Positions 25,041 through 34,276 are shown, numbered from the stretch's first letter. The stretch is 64,000 nt of DNA from Edaphobacter lichenicola (GCF_025264645.1 NZ_CP073696.1:4154001-4218000); one strand, 5' to 3'. The notes: generated by a model from the sequence alone, not told the origin. Program-made: numbers and translations.

Positions 25041-25895
25041 TTGACAATTGCACGAGCACGGCTGACTTTAAGAAAGTTCCTACATTCAAATCAAATACTA
25101 GCCATGGCCCTTCTCGCCTCGACGAGTCTCTTCGTAGAGGCACAAACGGAGCCCCGACCGATTGCCACGACGAACGCAATGCTCTCTCTCCCCGATGCTC
25201 CCAGTGCCTCAAACAGCATCCCTTCCATCTACGAATCGAGTAGCTCAAGCAACGACACAGACAGCTCTGCGAACCCAGGCGGCGGCGGAGGATTTGACCC
25301 AGCTGCGGTAAAACGCAGGATTCTAGCCACTCGCAGCGACATAACCATCTACCCTGGACAAACGGCCCCACCCCTCTCCGCGCACGACAAAGAGATTATG
25401 GGATTCAAGCAGAGCTTCACCCTGTTCTCCCTGATCGGATGGACCACCTCTGCTGGGTATACGCAACTCGTCAACGGCAGTCCCAACTACGGCACCGACA
25501 GCGGTGCGTTCGGTGAGCGCCTCGGAGCCGCTGCTTTACGCAACACAACACAGAACATCTTCGGTAACGTCGTCTTCGCTCCCCTCTTCCATGAAGACCC
25601 GCGCTACTACAAGATGGGCAAAGGCAATAACTTCTTCAAACGAGTCATCTACTCCGCCACTCGCGCCGTCGTCACCCGTACAGATGACGGCCGCGCCACC
25701 CCCAACTACTCCCTCGTCGCCGGCCGCGTCTTTGGAGCCGCCCTCACCAACGCGTACTACCCTCAAACCAATCGTGGATTCACCCAGACACTAGAGACCT
25801 TCGGCACCTCGATGGGCGGCGCCGCAACTGGCTTTGTCGTGACTGAATTCCTCGACGAGGCACTCGAAATCGTTCACCTCAAAAAGCCTGAGTAG
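25041..25895 (+). CDS. Exported acidobacterial outer-membrane-like protein, paralogue 1 (PDAPSA motif)
   Basis: 284 residues from TTG. AGGGAG sits six bases before this TTG, and a good signal peptide (to VEAQ, about residue 35) begins there, so the longer open frame from 24819 is rejected. LPDAPSA follows within 25 residues of the cleavage site, then a Ser/Asn/Gly linker. The body (about 110-280) has alternating polar/aromatic segments: FGNVVFAPLFHEDPRYYKMGKG, RVIYSATRAVVTRTDDGRATPNYS and FVVTEFLDEAL. The same motifs (DPRY, R-IYS-R-V--R-DDG--PNY) recur in the next gene. This fits a small outer-membrane or membrane-associated family. Function unknown. Confidence 0.78.
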   Translation: MTIARARLTLRKFLHSNQILAMALLASTSLFVEAQTEPRPIATTNAMLSLPDAPSASNSIPSIYESSSSSNDTDSSANPGGGGGFDPAAVKRRILATRSDITIYPGQTAPPLSAHDKEIMGFKQSFTLFSLIGWTTSAGYTQLVNGSPNYGTDSGAFGERLGAAALRNTTQNIFGNVVFAPLFHEDPRYYKMGKGNNFFKRVIYSATRAVVTRTDDGRATPNYSLVAGRVFGAALTNAYYPQTNRGFTQTLETFGTSMGGAATGFVVTEFLDEALEIVHLKKPE

Positions 25896-25939
25896 GGTTC
25901 GTTACGTCTTATGAAAGTAGGCAGCGAGGGGCCATTCGT

Positions 25940-26848
25940 ATGCGTCGGTTGTTGATATTGGGTTTGCTGCTATCTGTTATCACTGCAGCAGCGCAAACAT
26001 CGACACCCACACGCCTGGAGACTGAGTCCTCCTCCTCTGACTCAACTTCAAACGACCTGCCGGACGCGCCCAGCGCTATAGCGAATCACGAAAATGTCGT
26101 CGTCGCAGCCGAATCTTCCTTCAAAAGCGCCGGCAGCGGAGCCAAGCCCTGCAACGCCTTCCGCGCGATGAAGGTCGTCTACTACGATCCCAATAAAGTA
26201 GGCGTCGTTCCCAAACCCTGCTTTGAGCTCGTCTACCCCTATCAGAAGTTCCTCACCACAAACATCGTGATCCCCCTCACCTGGCAGGAAAAAGGCTATG
26301 CCGCCCTCCACAACCTCGCCGACCCCGAAAACTTCGGCACTATCGTCGGCATCTCCGCCATCTCAGTTGCCGCCGATTCACACTCCGCCTACGGCCCCGG
26401 ACTAAAAGGATTCGGCAAATCCGTCGGCGTCAGCTATCTACAGGACACCACCGCCCAGTTCTTCGGCGTCTTCGCTATCCCCGTCCTCGTCCACCAGGAC
26501 CCGCGTTATCTCCGCATGCCCCACGCGCCACTCACCAGGCGCATCATCTACTCTGTCTCTCGCACCGTCATCTCCCGGCGCGACGACGGCACCCCCATGC
26601 CGAACTACGCCACGCTCCTCAACTACCCCATCGGCGCAGTTCTCTCCAACCAATATGTACCCGGCATAGACAGCAGCGCCTCATCGACCGTCGAACGTAT
26701 CTTCACCGGTTACGCTCTCGACCCCGTCAATAACCTGCTCACCGAGTTCCTGCCCGACGTCGCCAGTCGCGTCCACATACGCATCATCTTCGTCCAGAGA
26801 ATTCTCAATAACATCGCAAGCAGCAACAACGCCGCAAGCCTGCCATAA
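25940..26848 (+). CDS. Exported acidobacterial outer-membrane-like protein, paralogue 2 (PDAPSA motif)
   Basis: 302 residues. The signal peptide (1-19, ending AAAQ) is followed by a Ser/Thr linker and DLPDAPSA at about 39-46. Shared blocks with paralogue 1 are VHQDPRYLRMPH, RRIIYSVSRTVISRRDDGTPMPNY and LLTEFLPD. An insertion (CNAFRAMKVVYYDP, about 73-86) containing two Cys near 72 and 94 is absent from the first. The gene starts 44 bp after paralogue 1 stops, so they are probably co-transcribed. The conserved DPRY/DDG pattern is a family hallmark, but no activity is known to me. Confidence 0.8.
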   Translation: MRRLLILGLLLSVITAAAQTSTPTRLETESSSSDSTSNDLPDAPSAIANHENVVVAAESSFKSAGSGAKPCNAFRAMKVVYYDPNKVGVVPKPCFELVYPYQKFLTTNIVIPLTWQEKGYAALHNLADPENFGTIVGISAISVAADSHSAYGPGLKGFGKSVGVSYLQDTTAQFFGVFAIPVLVHQDPRYLRMPHAPLTRRIIYSVSRTVISRRDDGTPMPNYATLLNYPIGAVLSNQYVPGIDSSASSTVERIFTGYALDPVNNLLTEFLPDVASRVHIRIIFVQRILNNIASSNNAASLP

Positions 26849-27181
26849 CGCCTTAAGCTGTCACAAATGACCCCCCAACAATTAAAGCTGAGGAAAAACC
26901 CGCCCCATCCACCGCTCATCATTACCATTCAATGCAGATTCTCGCCGTTCGATAACACATGCTTCGATATGGCTCCCAAGCTGCGTACTCTTAAGAGGTG
27001 AATCGAACAGGATTGTCGACGCATCTGCTACCAAAGACGACACATATCTTGAAATACATGCGTACCTCCGGAGCTACCCAGCATCCGATAAGCAGGATGA
27101 AAAACGACCCTCAGTAGATAAAATAAAGAAATACCCCCGACGACACTCAGACATCAGATGGACACTCAGGAGACAAAGTAA
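26849..27181. other. 333-bp gene-free stretch before the radical SAM gene
   Basis: No open frame with coding bias. GC falls towards 48%. The last 60 bases are A-rich and end in AGGAGACAAAGTAA before the ATG at 27182. No consensus promoter or riboswitch was recognised. Confidence 0.5.
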
Positions 27182-29272
27182 ATGCCGAAGGCAAAAATTG
27201 CGGAAAAAGCTCTCACCTACGGAGCAAAAGCAGGTTGGGCAGTATTCAATAAGCTGAACTCATTCAGCCCCAACGCCAGCTTCACCCCCAAGTGGAGCGA
27301 CAAGCCGCTTCTCAAGAGTTATCAGAAAGAGAAGCCGCCTCTCGGTTGGCCCCGCACCACCGACTCTCTCTGCCCGAAGTGTATTCCGGAGATCCGTCAG
27401 CAGATCGTCGACGGCAAACTGCCCCACGAGATCCTGCTCAACGAGAAGGTCGGCGAGATCAAGGCCCAGATCATCGAACGCAACGGCGAGATCCTCATGG
27501 TAAAGGACTGCCCCATCCACGGCCACTTTGAAGACCTGATGTCCATCGACACCGCCTTCTTCCGTCACCTCGAAGAGGTCTTCCCAGGCCGCGACATTCG
27601 CGCCCACAACGACGAGAAGCTGCACAACCATGGCACCTCCACCGTCACCCACGGCCGCGGCTCAGTTCTCACCATCGACCTCACCAACCGCTGCAACATG
27701 ATGTGCGACCCCTGCTTCATGGACGCCAATCAGGTCGGCTTCGTCCACGAACTCACCTGGGACGAGATCAAGACCATGCTCGACAACGCGGTCACCATCA
27801 AGCCCAAGCGTCAGATGTCGGTTCAGTTCTCCGGCGGCGAGCCCACGCTCTCCCCGTACTTCCTCGACGCCGTCTCCTACGCCCGCAAGGTCGGTTACAC
27901 CTCCGTTCAGGCCGCAACCAACGGCATCGAGTTCGCCAAGTCGAAGGAGTTCGCCAAGGCCGCTGCTGAAGCCGGTCTCCGCTACGCTTATCTCCAGTTC
28001 GACGGCATCGGCAACGCTGCCAACTCGCACCGCAAGGTCGGCAACGCGTTCGATGTGAAGCTCCAGGCCATCCACAACCTCCACGAAGCTGGCGTCGACA
28101 TCGTCCCCGTCACCACCATCGTCAACGGCATCAACAACGAGCAGGTTGGCCGCATCATCGAGTTCGCCCTCGACAACCCGAAGAAGATCAACTTCCTCTC
28201 CTTCCAGCCCGTCAGCTTCACCGGCCGCGACGAAGACATCTCCGATGAGCGTCGTCAGGCACAGCGCTACACGCTGTCGCACCTCGCGCACGACGTGAAG
28301 AACCAGACCGGCCTCGGCGAGCCGACCCGCGACTGGTTCCCCATCTCCTTCATGTCCACCTTCTCGGACTGGGCCGACCTAGTCCACGGACCCGACCGCG
28401 ACTGGGGCCAGCTCTCCTGCGGCTGCCACCCGAACTGTGGTATCTCGATGGCCCTCATGATCGACAAGGAGACCAAGGAAGCAGTTCCCGTCACCGCGTT
28501 CATCAATGCAGACCGCCTCGCCAAGGACGTCGCCCGCATCAACGACGCAGCCCGCGGCAAGTGGCTCTCGATCATCGGCGTCACCCTCGCGCTTCTCCGC
28601 AACTACAAGCCCGAGGCCGCACCCACCCACTTCAAGATCAAGGACCTCCTGCAGAAGTTCGACAAGAGCTTCGGCGCTACCGGCCGCAGCTACGGCAAGG
28701 TCACTGCAGACCGCACCATGGCCGACATCGAGAAGCGCCGCTCCGACCGTTGGAACTTCCTCTTCATCGCCGGCATGTGGTTCCAGGACCTCTTCAACTA
28801 CGACTTCCGCCGCACCGAGCAGTGCATCATCCCCTATGCCACACAAGAGGGTGAGATCAGCTTCTGCGCGTACAACACCGGCGTAGGCTGGCGCAACATC
28901 ATCGAGAAGATGCACATGACCTCCACCCTCACCAAGTGGTACGAGGAGCATGGCCGTCACGAGATCTTCGCCGGCGGTAAGAAGGTCGGTCTCGAAGCCG
29001 AGATGAAGTACGACCTGGTCCTCAACGACGAGCACGTCAACGCCGCCGCCAACGACACCTTCGACAAGTCCGGTATCGCGAAGAACTCTCGCGAAGAAAA
29101 GATCCGCGCACGCGATGCAAAGATCAAGCAGGACGCTGAAAACGCCCGCATGGCCAAGCTCTACCGCAAGGAGATCCTCCAGGAGCCCGATGCTCCCGCA
29201 GGTTTCATCTCCCTCGGAGACATCAAAGCCGCCCCAGCACCCAAGGTAGAAGAGACCGTCTCCGGCGACTAA
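27182..29272 (+). CDS. Tes/MSS-like radical SAM enzyme, probable membrane-spanning lipid synthase
   Basis: 696 residues. An N-terminal zinc/iron motif region has SLCPKC (Cys64, Cys67) and KDCPIHGHFEDL (Cys110, His113). The radical SAM core follows with CNMMCDPCF (Cys171, Cys175, Cys178) and SGGEPTLSP (217-224). LRYAYLQFDG and a later cysteine group, LSCGCHPNCG (Cys413, Cys415, Cys419), fit an extra cluster. This order is that of the Tes family (archaeal tetraether synthase and its bacterial homologues), which joins fatty-acyl or isoprenoid tails by carbon-carbon coupling. Acidobacteria make iso-diabolic acid and branched tetraethers, so that product is a fair inference. The C-terminal 180 residues are an extension of unclear role. 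AGGAG precedes the ATG. Confidence 0.82.
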   Translation: MPKAKIAEKALTYGAKAGWAVFNKLNSFSPNASFTPKWSDKPLLKSYQKEKPPLGWPRTTDSLCPKCIPEIRQQIVDGKLPHEILLNEKVGEIKAQIIERNGEILMVKDCPIHGHFEDLMSIDTAFFRHLEEVFPGRDIRAHNDEKLHNHGTSTVTHGRGSVLTIDLTNRCNMMCDPCFMDANQVGFVHELTWDEIKTMLDNAVTIKPKRQMSVQFSGGEPTLSPYFLDAVSYARKVGYTSVQAATNGIEFAKSKEFAKAAAEAGLRYAYLQFDGIGNAANSHRKVGNAFDVKLQAIHNLHEAGVDIVPVTTIVNGINNEQVGRIIEFALDNPKKINFLSFQPVSFTGRDEDISDERRQAQRYTLSHLAHDVKNQTGLGEPTRDWFPISFMSTFSDWADLVHGPDRDWGQLSCGCHPNCGISMALMIDKETKEAVPVTAFINADRLAKDVARINDAARGKWLSIIGVTLALLRNYKPEAAPTHFKIKDLLQKFDKSFGATGRSYGKVTADRTMADIEKRRSDRWNFLFIAGMWFQDLFNYDFRRTEQCIIPYATQEGEISFCAYNTGVGWRNIIEKMHMTSTLTKWYEEHGRHEIFAGGKKVGLEAEMKYDLVLNDEHVNAAANDTFDKSGIAKNSREEKIRARDAKIKQDAENARMAKLYRKEILQEPDAPAGFISLGDIKAAPAPKVEETVSGD

Positions 29273-29292
29273 ACAAGAAACGCTTCAACAAC

Positions 29293-29319
29293 AAGGGCCG
29301 CCAGCAATGGCGGCCTTTG
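29293..29319 (+). terminator. Terminator of the Tes-like gene
   Basis: GGCCGCCA (29296-29303), GCAA loop, TGGCGGCC (29308-29315), then TTTGT. It lies 21 bp after the stop codon. Confidence 0.85.
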
Positions 29320-29389
29320 TATTGCTGGCATAACCAATCTAAGCACCGGCTCTACGTCTTGTAGATTGGAACTCAGCTCTATCGATCTA

Positions 29390-29986
29390 CTAAGCCAACG
29401 CTTCAAACGCTGCAACGAAGATCTCTTCCGTGATTAGATCCGGTGTCTGAAAATAGGTAAACAGCAACCCTGTAGTGATAGCGTCGAGGACACGGACAAA
29501 TTGATTCGGAGGCATAGGTAGCTCTTTTGCAGGTATCACTTTGACCAGCTCCTTTGCGATCCATTGATAAGCAGCCGCATTTTTCTCCATCAGCTTAGTG
29601 CGCATCGGCTCATGCGTGAGGATGTAGAGTTGAAACGCAGTCGCAATAGCAGCATATTTACGGCGCTCCTTAGCCTCCTTCGCGACAAATCTCCCCACAA
29701 TGCGCATCTGTTCTCTCAAGCTTGCTCCCGGCTTGAGTGGAGGTAGAATGGGTTTCCATCGACTCTCTATTAGCGCCAGGAACAGCTCTTCCTTATTCTT
29801 AAAATTGCCATAAACGGCACCTCGAGTCATGCCCGCTCGCGCAGCAATCTCTTCGAGCGAGGCACGATCAAAGCCCTTGTCTGCAATGACGGCCGCGGCC
29901 GCTTCAACGAGTTTCGCCCTCGTGCGAGTTCGCTTACCTGCATCCGTGATCTGCGCGTCATCCACCAATTGACTGTTTTTCTTCAT
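29390..29986 (-). CDS. TetR/AcrR-family repressor
   Basis: 198 residues. The N-terminal helix-turn-helix reads LVEAAAAVIADKGFDRASLEEIAARAGMTRGAVYGNFKNKEELFLALIE (about 26-74), the TetR signature. A divergent all-helical ligand domain follows. The gene faces the alpha/beta hydrolase across 59 bp that contain two identical-form AATAC-N6-GTATT palindromes. The most likely circuit is repression of itself and the hydrolase, relieved by a small hydrophobic ligand (inference from family and layout). Confidence 0.92.
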   Translation of the reverse strand: MKKNSQLVDDAQITDAGKRTRTRAKLVEAAAAVIADKGFDRASLEEIAARAGMTRGAVYGNFKNKEELFLALIESRWKPILPPLKPGASLREQMRIVGRFVAKEAKERRKYAAIATAFQLYILTHEPMRTKLMEKNAAAYQWIAKELVKVIPAKELPMPPNQFVRVLDAITTGLLFTYFQTPDLITEEIFVAAFEALA

Positions 29987-30001
29987 GACTCATCTCTAAA
30001 A

Positions 30002-30034
30002 AATACGATATTGTATTAAATACATTCTTGTATT
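30002..30034. promoter_or_regulatory. Tandem TetR operators
   Basis: Two inverted repeats AATAC-N6-GTATT at 30002-30017 and 30019-30034, centres 17 bp apart, lie between the divergent starts. Both half-sites are identical in the two copies. The second copy ends 11 bases before the hydrolase ATG. Confidence 0.72.
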
Positions 30035-30045
30035 ATTTTAGTCAT

Positions 30046-31029
30046 ATGCTTACCCATTGGCAACTATCGCTTGGCTTCCTTCTGCTGTTGCTCCTCTTGT
30101 TGGCGATAGGCTATGCCTATGAGCAGATAGGCCAGCGAAGAGATCTCCGCCTACGTCCCGCTCCCGGACGCCTGGTTTCGGTCGGCAATCATAAGCTTCA
30201 CCTCCTATGTAAGGGTACTGTTGCTCCCACTGTCGTGATTGAACAAGGAGCTGGCGAACTATCAAGCTACTGGTGGGCTCTGCAGGACGAGATTGCAAAA
30301 TTTGCCAGCGTCTGTACCTACGACCGCGCCGGTATTGGCTGGAGCGATTCGGTGGCATCCAGCAGGACCATCGAAGACCGTACCCATGAGCTGCACACAT
30401 TGCTCACCAACGCCGGAGTGAAAGGCCCCTACATCTTCGTGGCCCACTCCTATGGCGGACTCATCGTTCGGAGCTACTTTCACGAATACCCCAGCGAGGT
30501 TGCAGGACTCATCCTCGTCGACACCCCTGAAGAGTCTTCCATCTTTCAGGATGACGTTCTCGACTTCTACTCGAAGGCGCGAGTCATGCAGCGAGCCGTC
30601 GGCTACGCCGCTCAATTTGGAATTCTGCGCCTGCTGCGTCATTGGATTCCTCTCGACCGCTATGGATTCTGGCTCACCAGATTCTCTGAGTACGCCGCAC
30701 TGTGTGACGATCTCGCTTCTCTGGAGCGGGTGCCGCGGTCGATGAGAAGTTCAAAGAGCGCAGGAAGCTTTGGATCGTTGCCGATGGTCGTGATCACTCA
30801 CGGAAAGCCATTTCCTGGCCCTTTTGACGTACTTGAAAAAAATTGGAGCAATAGCCAGAAACAACTAGCTGCACTTTCTACCGACAGCGTCCTGATCGTG
30901 GCGGAAAATAGCAACCACATGATTCAGCATGATGAACCTGCGCTGGTTGTAGACGCTGTACAGAGCATGCACACAGCAGTTCGCACAGGCACTCCATTGT
31001 TCTCTAGCCGAGACCCACGAGACAAGTAA
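30046..31029 (+). CDS. Membrane-anchored alpha/beta hydrolase
   Basis: 327 residues. One N-terminal membrane helix (about 8-24, Leu-rich) anchors an alpha/beta hydrolase fold: VIEQGAGELSSYW with the oxyanion region, TYDRAGIGWSD, the nucleophile elbow VAHSYGGLIVR (Ser in HSYGG), LVDTPEES with a probable acid, and SNHMIQHDEP with the catalytic His. Substrate is unknown; esters or lactones are typical. No Shine-Dalgarno is visible and the operators lie directly upstream, so the transcript may be nearly leaderless. An in-frame TTG at 30028 would fall inside the operator and is less likely. Confidence 0.85.
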   Translation: MLTHWQLSLGFLLLLLLLLAIGYAYEQIGQRRDLRLRPAPGRLVSVGNHKLHLLCKGTVAPTVVIEQGAGELSSYWWALQDEIAKFASVCTYDRAGIGWSDSVASSRTIEDRTHELHTLLTNAGVKGPYIFVAHSYGGLIVRSYFHEYPSEVAGLILVDTPEESSIFQDDVLDFYSKARVMQRAVGYAAQFGILRLLRHWIPLDRYGFWLTRFSEYAALCDDLASLERVPRSMRSSKSAGSFGSLPMVVITHGKPFPGPFDVLEKNWSNSQKQLAALSTDSVLIVAENSNHMIQHDEPALVVDAVQSMHTAVRTGTPLFSSRDPRDK

Positions 31030-31056
31030 CAGCAGGTCGCCCACTAAATCCAAGAC

Positions 31057-32079
31057 CTACAGGCTGGACTGCGAGGAGGTCGCCTCGTTAAGCACCGAAC
31101 TCAGCGAGATCACCCATATATTCGAGTTGCTATTGTCCCAGGTTTCGAGACGCTGGTAGTCTTCGCTCGCTTGCTCGTGTGTACGAGGGAAGTGAACCGC
31201 CAGCGTGCGATCGCTGCTGAAATAAATCGTTCGGTGATCCGCGCCAAAGCGAGGATCGTTATCCTCACTTGAGCCATTCGCATCGTCGCCTGCGTAGCGG
31301 ATCGGGACGATTGGACCCCAGACGCCGCCTTGGTTATAGACGATAAACAGATGCTCATGCGACGTATCGCCTGGTCTGGGACGCTTGCTCGTAAATACCA
31401 GGAACGACTGATCGGGCGCTATCTCAGGATCGACATCCTTTACGCTGCCGTCGCTGAAGGAGAGAGGTTCCACGTTGCGGTAGATACCGTGTTGACACTG
31501 CGAGCGAAACAGGCTCAACTCCTTACCCTTCACAGCAGCAGTGAAATAAATACTTCCGTCTGCTGCAACACTAGGCCGAAAGATCCATTGAAAAGAGTTT
31601 ATCGATTCAGGAAGCTGCACCGGCGCGCTCCAACCCGATCCGACGCGGTCGACCCTCCAGATATGAGACGCCATATCGGTGCCACCTTTACCCTGCGCAG
31701 AATCCGTTGCGAGAGGTCGAACCGAAACAAAGAGAAGAAACGAACCATCCGGAGAGAGCGCAGGTGACGAATCAGACCATACCCCGGAGAACGATGCGAC
31801 CTTAGGCTCGGACCACCCATCCTTGAGCCGATGCGATTCGAGGATGATGGACCAGTGCGCGCTACTTCGAGTGAAAAAGAGCGTACCTCCATCGGGAGAG
31901 AAAGTCGGCGACCCATCGTTGGCAGGTCCGGAGATGATGCCCGGAGCAAATACCTCAGGTACGGGGAGCGCAACATCCGCTGGAGTCGGTTCAACGATGG
32001 CGTTGGCGCGTGGTTGCAGGTGGCTGGCAAAGAAACAGAAAAGACCTACGACTAGCAAGCGTGATCGTACTCTGGACAT
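31057..32079 (-). CDS. Exported PD40/TolB-like beta-propeller protein
   Basis: 340 residues. A signal peptide (1-27, ending ANA) is followed by at least four PD40-type repeats: NDGSPTFSPDGGTLFFTR, SDSSPALSPDGSFLLFVS, RPSVAADGSIYFTAA, VDPEIAPDQSFLVFTSKR and NDPRFGADHRTIYFSSDR. The S/PDG-LFFTS pattern is that of TolB-type propeller blades. These usually bind proteins or sugars in the periplasm; no catalytic domain is attached here. GAGGAG precedes the ATG at 32079. It converges on the hydrolase gene with 27 bp between stops. Confidence 0.83.
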   Translation of the reverse strand: MSRVRSRLLVVGLFCFFASHLQPRANAIVEPTPADVALPVPEVFAPGIISGPANDGSPTFSPDGGTLFFTRSSAHWSIILESHRLKDGWSEPKVASFSGVWSDSSPALSPDGSFLLFVSVRPLATDSAQGKGGTDMASHIWRVDRVGSGWSAPVQLPESINSFQWIFRPSVAADGSIYFTAAVKGKELSLFRSQCQHGIYRNVEPLSFSDGSVKDVDPEIAPDQSFLVFTSKRPRPGDTSHEHLFIVYNQGGVWGPIVPIRYAGDDANGSSEDNDPRFGADHRTIYFSSDRTLAVHFPRTHEQASEDYQRLETWDNSNSNIWVISLSSVLNEATSSQSSL

Positions 32080-32198
32080 GGAGATCTCCTCAAACAAATC
32101 TAAGGAACCCGGCCGAACCAATTAACTAATTGACTAGTCGTCGTAGACGAATGACAAGGAGCGAAGTTAGCGATTTGCCTGACGCCTTCGTCCTCACC

Positions 32199-33626
32199 TC
32201 AAACTGGGTTGACCTCAAGCTCTGCCGCTGTGTGTCCGCTCGTCGCTACGCCCGCACTCGGCGACAGACCCAGACTATCCACCACGGGTCCCAGCGCCAG
32301 CACCGCCATCACCAGAATTGCTACATGAAAGTCCCGCAACTGCGGCGTCACGGCAGAGTGTCCATGCGCATGCGCCACCAGCCGCAGCGTGATCGCCCCG
32401 ACTGCCACCCCCAGTCCCATGCTGAGTTGCATGATGGCGCTCAAAAATCCGTTCGCGCGGCTCATCCTGCTCGCTGGAATCTCTGTGTACGCCAGCGTAG
32501 TCATGCAGGTGAACTCCATGGATCGGCACGCCCCATGAAAGAACAGAATCGCCACAATCAGCATGGGAGGAGTCGCCGGCGTCAGCGTCGCGCACAACAT
32601 CATCGAGCCCACCGTGATCACTCCATTCACCAGCAGAATCTGCCGAAACCCGAACCGGCGAAGCGCCTGAATCACAAACGCCTTCATGCTCAGGTCCCCC
32701 GCAAACAATGCCAGCAGATAAAGCCCCGACCGAAAAGCATTCAGCCCAAATGCAATCTGGAACATCAGCGGAAGCAGAAACGGAAGCACCGACACCGCTA
32801 TGCGAAACGCGCTCGCTCCATACACCGATAGCGAGTACGTCTTCAGCCTTAGCGACTCGAAGTCGATCAGCGAGATCGCCGGTCTGCGCCTGCCAACCAT
32901 CACTGCTACCGTGCCGCTCAACAGGCTCAGCACCAGAATCGTCGCTGGCAACTGCCACCGACCTCCCTCGCCGCCGAGCTTCTCCATCGCGTAAACCACG
33001 CCCACCGAAGCAAATCCTCCCAGCACAAACGTCAGCCAGTCGAACGGATGCCGCTCGTCCATCCGCACATTCTCAATCCATAGCAGCGCCAGCGTCAGGG
33101 CCACCACGCCCAGCGGCAGATTCAGAAAGAAGATCCAATGCCAGCTCGCATACGTCGTGATAAAACCACCCAGCGCCGGCCCAAGCACCAACGCCGTCAG
33201 CCCGGGCCAGGTGATATACGCGATGGCCTGCGTCAGCTCCTCCTTCGGCGTATTCCGCAGCACAATCAGACGTCCCACCGGCACCATCATCGCGCCGCCG
33301 ATACCCTGAACAATCCGCATCAGGGTGAACTGCGTCAGCGTCCGCGAAACCCCACAAAGCAGCGACGCCAGCGTAAAGATTGCAATCGCCGACGCAAACA
33401 CCGACCGCGACCCATACCGATCCGCGACCCACCCGCTAATCGGAATGAACACTGCCAGTGTCAGCAGATACGCCGTCATCCCGATGTTCAAATTCACCGC
33501 ACCCACATGAAAGCTACGCGCCATCTGCGGCAGCGCCGTGGCGATAATCGTGCCGTCCAGGTTCTCCATAAAGAAGGCGCCCGCAATCAACGTGGTGACA
33601 TACAGCGGCGAACGGCTCTTCCTCAT
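32199..33626 (-). CDS. MFS drug-efflux transporter, DHA2-like
   Basis: 475 residues with about 13-14 hydrophobic helices. Motif A appears as GWVADRYGSRSVF after helix 2. MENLDGTIIATALPQMARSFHV (helix 1) is the DHA2 signature with LDGTIVNVALP-like spacing. RIVQGIGGAMMVPVGRL is motif B, and GLTALVLGPALGGFIT is antiporter motif C. Such proteins exchange lipophilic drugs or dyes for protons at the inner membrane. No regulator is adjacent. The next gene upstream (33676-34212) is 50 bp away on the same strand. Confidence 0.9.
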   Translation of the reverse strand: MRKSRSPLYVTTLIAGAFFMENLDGTIIATALPQMARSFHVGAVNLNIGMTAYLLTLAVFIPISGWVADRYGSRSVFASAIAIFTLASLLCGVSRTLTQFTLMRIVQGIGGAMMVPVGRLIVLRNTPKEELTQAIAYITWPGLTALVLGPALGGFITTYASWHWIFFLNLPLGVVALTLALLWIENVRMDERHPFDWLTFVLGGFASVGVVYAMEKLGGEGGRWQLPATILVLSLLSGTVAVMVGRRRPAISLIDFESLRLKTYSLSVYGASAFRIAVSVLPFLLPLMFQIAFGLNAFRSGLYLLALFAGDLSMKAFVIQALRRFGFRQILLVNGVITVGSMMLCATLTPATPPMLIVAILFFHGACRSMEFTCMTTLAYTEIPASRMSRANGFLSAIMQLSMGLGVAVGAITLRLVAHAHGHSAVTPQLRDFHVAILVMAVLALGPVVDSLGLSPSAGVATSGHTAAELEVNPV

Positions 33627-33675
33627 CTCTCTATTTTACGAAAACTCCGCAACGCTCACGGATAATCCCGCGACG

Positions 33676-34212
33676 TCATCTCTTCTTCCGCTCGGCCCTC
33701 ACCCAGCTCCGCTGCACCCCCCGTGCTCTGCTCTTCATCGCCACCGTCCCCTCGCGCAAGTACCTCTCCACCATCACCTCCGCCTCATCCCGCAGCGAAT
33801 CCTCGTGCAGTGACATCAACCCCATCCCCTCCACCGCCGAGCACCTCACAACATTGCTCTCGTCCTCCGCCAGCAGAGACATCCTCCGTGCTGCCCTTAG
33901 CCGCTGCAAGCGAGTACGCGCCACCCGAGGCACAACCAATCCAAGATGCCACCGCGTTCGCGACTCCTCCACCGGCAGCGTCTCCAGCAAACCGGCAAGC
34001 TCATCGGCATAGGGCTCCAGCAACCTGCTATTCCCTTCCGTAATTCGCCGCGCCACGTCCGCCGCCCGCTTCCTTACCTCAACATCCTCTCCGAACAGCT
34101 CCCGCACCAGCGCGCGAACCGCGACCTTATCACCACCAATCTCCTCCGCAATCGCCCGCGCCAACGGCAAACCCCACTTCGTGCCTCTCAATTGCCGCCG
34201 CAGAGACTCCAT
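33676..34212 (-). CDS. HEAT-repeat-like helical protein
   Basis: 178 residues, entirely helical by composition, with repeated motifs of the HEAT/Armadillo type: VRALVRELFGEDVEVRKRAADVARRI, LLETLPVEESRTRWHLGLVVPRV, SLLAEDESNVVRCSAVEGMGLMS and SLRDEAEVMVERYLREGTVAMKSRAR. Such scaffolds bind proteins. The ATG at 34212 (MESLRRQL) was preferred over the open extension, which would run through the terminator at 34243-34276. Function unknown. Confidence 0.72.
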   Translation of the reverse strand: MESLRRQLRGTKWGLPLARAIAEEIGGDKVAVRALVRELFGEDVEVRKRAADVARRITEGNSRLLEPYADELAGLLETLPVEESRTRWHLGLVVPRVARTRLQRLRAARRMSLLAEDESNVVRCSAVEGMGLMSLHEDSLRDEAEVMVERYLREGTVAMKSRARGVQRSWVRAERKKR

Positions 34213-34242
34213 GCGGCAAAGTATAGCCAACCCCGCCACGCC

Positions 34243-34276
34243 CAAACAAAAAGAGCCCCGGAAAACCGGAGCCCTT
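34243..34276 (-). terminator. Terminator of the YcbK-like peptidase gene
   Basis: On the minus strand AGGGCTCCGG-TTTT-CCGGGGCTCT is followed by TTTTTGTTT. It lies just after the 34316-35068 gene. Confidence 0.82.
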
